DNA of 64,000 bases from Sulfurimicrobium sp. GTDB taxonomy: Bacteria; Pseudomonadota; Gammaproteobacteria; Burkholderiales; Sulfuricellaceae. The notes below the pieces were generated by a model. That model saw only the letters and a list, made by a program, of their open reading frames with translations, did no database searches and had not been told where the DNA came from. A program made the position numbers and the translations under genes. Of the stretch, positions 62,567 to 64,000 are shown one piece after another. Each line of letters opens with the position of its first letter. Within the stretch, counting starts at the first letter, position 1. The stretch is from contig JAUSBJ010000020.1 of assembly GCA_030652035.1 (NCBI GenBank), forward strand, positions 1 to 64,000. The letters are read 5' to 3'.

Positions 62567-64000
62567 AAGCCTCGACGGGCTTTTCTTCAAACCATTTATA
62601 CAGCGTCGGCAACACCACCAGCGTCAGCAGGGTGGAGGTTATCAGACCGCCGATCACCACGATCGCCAATGGGCGCTGCACTTCGGACCCCGGCCCGCTG
62701 GCGAAGAGCATGGGAATCAAGCCCAGCATCGCCACCGTGGCGGTCATCAGCACCGGGCGGAAGCGCTGCTTGCAGCCCTGCACCACGGCCTCGGCCTGGC
62801 CCATGCCTTCGTCGCGCAGGCTGCGGATATAAGACACCAGCACCACGCCGTTCAAGACCGCGATCCCCCACAGGGCGATGAAGCCCACCGAGGCCGGCAC
62901 CGACAGGTATTCGCCGGTGACAAACAGGGCCACCACACCGCCGATCGAGGCAAAAGGCAGCACCAGGATGATCAGCGAGGCATAGCGCAGCGAGCCGAAC
63001 AGCAGGAACAGCAGGAAGAAAATCGCCGCGATGGTGACAGGCACAATGATCTTCAGGTGGCCCATGGCACGTTCCATGTTCTGGAACTGGCCGCCCCACT
63101 CCAGGTAATAGCCTTCGGGCAGCTTGACCTTGCTGTCCACAGACTGCTGCAACTCGGTCACGAAGCTGCCGAGGTCGCGGTCCTTCACGTTCACGCCGAC
63201 CACGATGCGGCGCTTGGCTTTTTCGCGGCTGATCTGGGCCGGCCCGTCCGCGACGCGGATATCGGCCAAGCTCTCCAGTGCCACCAGGGCGCCGTTGGGC
63301 GAACTGACCAGCAGGCTGCGTATGGTTTCCACGTCGCCGCGGAATTTCTCCGGCAGGCGCACCACCGCCCCGAAACGGCGCTCACCCTCGTAGATCTCGG
63401 TGGCCTGGCGTCCGCCGATGGCAGCCTCGATCACGTCGTGGATGTCCGATACGTTGAGGCCGTGGCGGGCGATGGCCTGGCGGTCGATCTCGATGGACAG
63501 GTACTGCTGGCCGGTCACCCGCTCGACTTTCATGTCCTGCGCGCCCTTGATCGAGGAGGCCACCTTGGCGATGGCATCGGCCTTCTGCTTGAGCAGATCC
63601 ATGTCATCGCCAAACAGCTTGATCGCCACGTCGGAGCGCACCCCGGTGACCATCTCGTCCACGCGGTCCGAAATCGGCTGCGCCATGACGATCTGCACGC
63701 CCGGCAGGGTCATCAATTTTTCGCGGATGCCGGCGGCGATATCGTCCTGCGTCCAGCCCTTGGGCCACTCATCGCGCGGCTTCAGGCTGACGATAGGCGT
63801 GGATTCGTTCTGCCCCTGCGAGTCGGCCGGGCTTTCGCCGCGTCCGACGCCGGAGAAGGCGGATTTCACACCAGGCACCTGCATCACCAGGCGCATCGCC
63901 TCCATTTCCAGCTTGATGGATTCCTCCAGCGAGATATTGGGCACGCGGTTGATGCCGGGCACGATCGATCCTTCCTTCATCTCGGGGATGAAGGCCGTGC
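62565..64000 (-). CDS. CusA/CzcA-family heavy-metal efflux RND pump, C-terminal part
   Basis: The 3' end of an inner-membrane RND transporter; the frame continues past the window edge (TAFIPE before MKEGSIVPGINRVPNISLEE), so only about 478 residues of some 1030 are present. Seen are periplasmic porter-domain motifs (LPGVQIVMAQPISDRVDEMV, GRQATEIYEGERRFG) and the second membrane block (FFLLFLLFGSLRYASLIILV, GFIALWGIAVLNGVVLVSYI, GLIPMLFASGPGSEVQRPLA). This class exports Cu/Ag or Co/Zn/Cd; the selecting residues lie partly outside the window, so I do not choose. Confidence 0.92.
   Translation of the reverse strand, partial: TAFIPEMKEGSIVPGINRVPNISLEESIKLEMEAMRLVMQVPGVKSAFSGVGRGESPADSQGQNESTPIVSLKPRDEWPKGWTQDDIAAGIREKLMTLPGVQIVMAQPISDRVDEMVTGVRSDVAIKLFGDDMDLLKQKADAIAKVASSIKGAQDMKVERVTGQQYLSIEIDRQAIARHGLNVSDIHDVIEAAIGGRQATEIYEGERRFGAVVRLPEKFRGDVETIRSLLVSSPNGALVALESLADIRVADGPAQISREKAKRRIVVGVNVKDRDLGSFVTELQQSVDSKVKLPEGYYLEWGGQFQNMERAMGHLKIIVPVTIAAIFFLLFLLFGSLRYASLIILVLPFASIGGVVALFVTGEYLSVPASVGFIALWGIAVLNGVVLVSYIRSLRDEGMGQAEAVVQGCKQRFRPVLMTATVAMLGLIPMLFASGPGSEVQRPLAIVVIGGLITSTLLTLVVLPTLYKWFEEKPVEA

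Overview
The window reads as chromosomal DNA of a chemolithoautotrophic betaproteobacterium, probably in or near the Nitrosomonadales (Sulfuricella/Thiobacillus-like). The evidence is a form IA RubisCO with an alpha-carboxysome locus and a linked CO2-concentrating module, betaproteobacterial housekeeping blocks (ispD-ispF, mtaD-ubiG-gph, waaF, rpmE, ssrA with tag ANDENFAVAA), and the general base composition. The assignment is by gene content only; no 16S rRNA gene is present.

Layout. 1-2.8 kb: a TonB receptor cut off inside its plug domain, then an OmpR-type two-component pair. 2.9-5.3 kb: a small Arg-rich protein and the divergent tRNA-selenouridine pair selD/mnmH. 5.4-6.2 kb: a DLH-like hydrolase. 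6.3-15.9 kb: a tight four-gene operon in which a lipoprotein substrate-binding protein is followed by two hybrid histidine kinases and a REC-EAL-REC protein. 16.1-17.2 kb: an HTH-REC fusion and a single-domain REC. 17.4-19.5 kb: a host-attachment-family protein, thpR, ispF, ispD. 19.6-22.1 kb: the AmmeMemoRadiSam trio (amrB, amrA, amrS). 22.1-29.7 kb: envelope and housekeeping genes. 29.8-30.2 kb: tmRNA. 30.4-34.8 kb: a PhnD-like binding protein, thiO and a membrane GGDEF/EAL protein. 35.0-36.9 kb: a zinc-ribbon protein of unknown function and a TsaC/Sua5 protein.

The centre of interest is 37.2-56.1 kb. Divergent from cbbR, one long minus-strand array runs cbbL, cbbS, csoS2, csoSCA, csoS4A, csoS4B, four csoS1 genes, a ferritin-like gene, acRAF, mcdA, mcdB, cbbO, a small membrane protein, a SulP transporter, sbtA, a PII-like protein, cbbQ and a class II aldolase homologue. 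Together these supply RubisCO, its shell and carbonic anhydrase, an assembly factor, carboxysome positioning (McdAB), RubisCO activase (CbbQO) and two candidate bicarbonate importers with a regulator. The last gene is unexpected: its aldolase domain has lost the catalytic Asp and two of three zinc-binding His residues, and it carries a C-terminal Dabb-like domain.

56.2-62.1 kb holds membrane and ion-transport genes (YqaA-like, TerB-like, VC0807-like, Ca/Na antiporter, a NaChBac-type channel, a rhodanese lipoprotein, TerC). The window ends in a PII-like gene beside the 3' part of a CusA/CzcA efflux pump that runs off the end. I saw no tRNA, rRNA, CRISPR array or intact insertion sequence.
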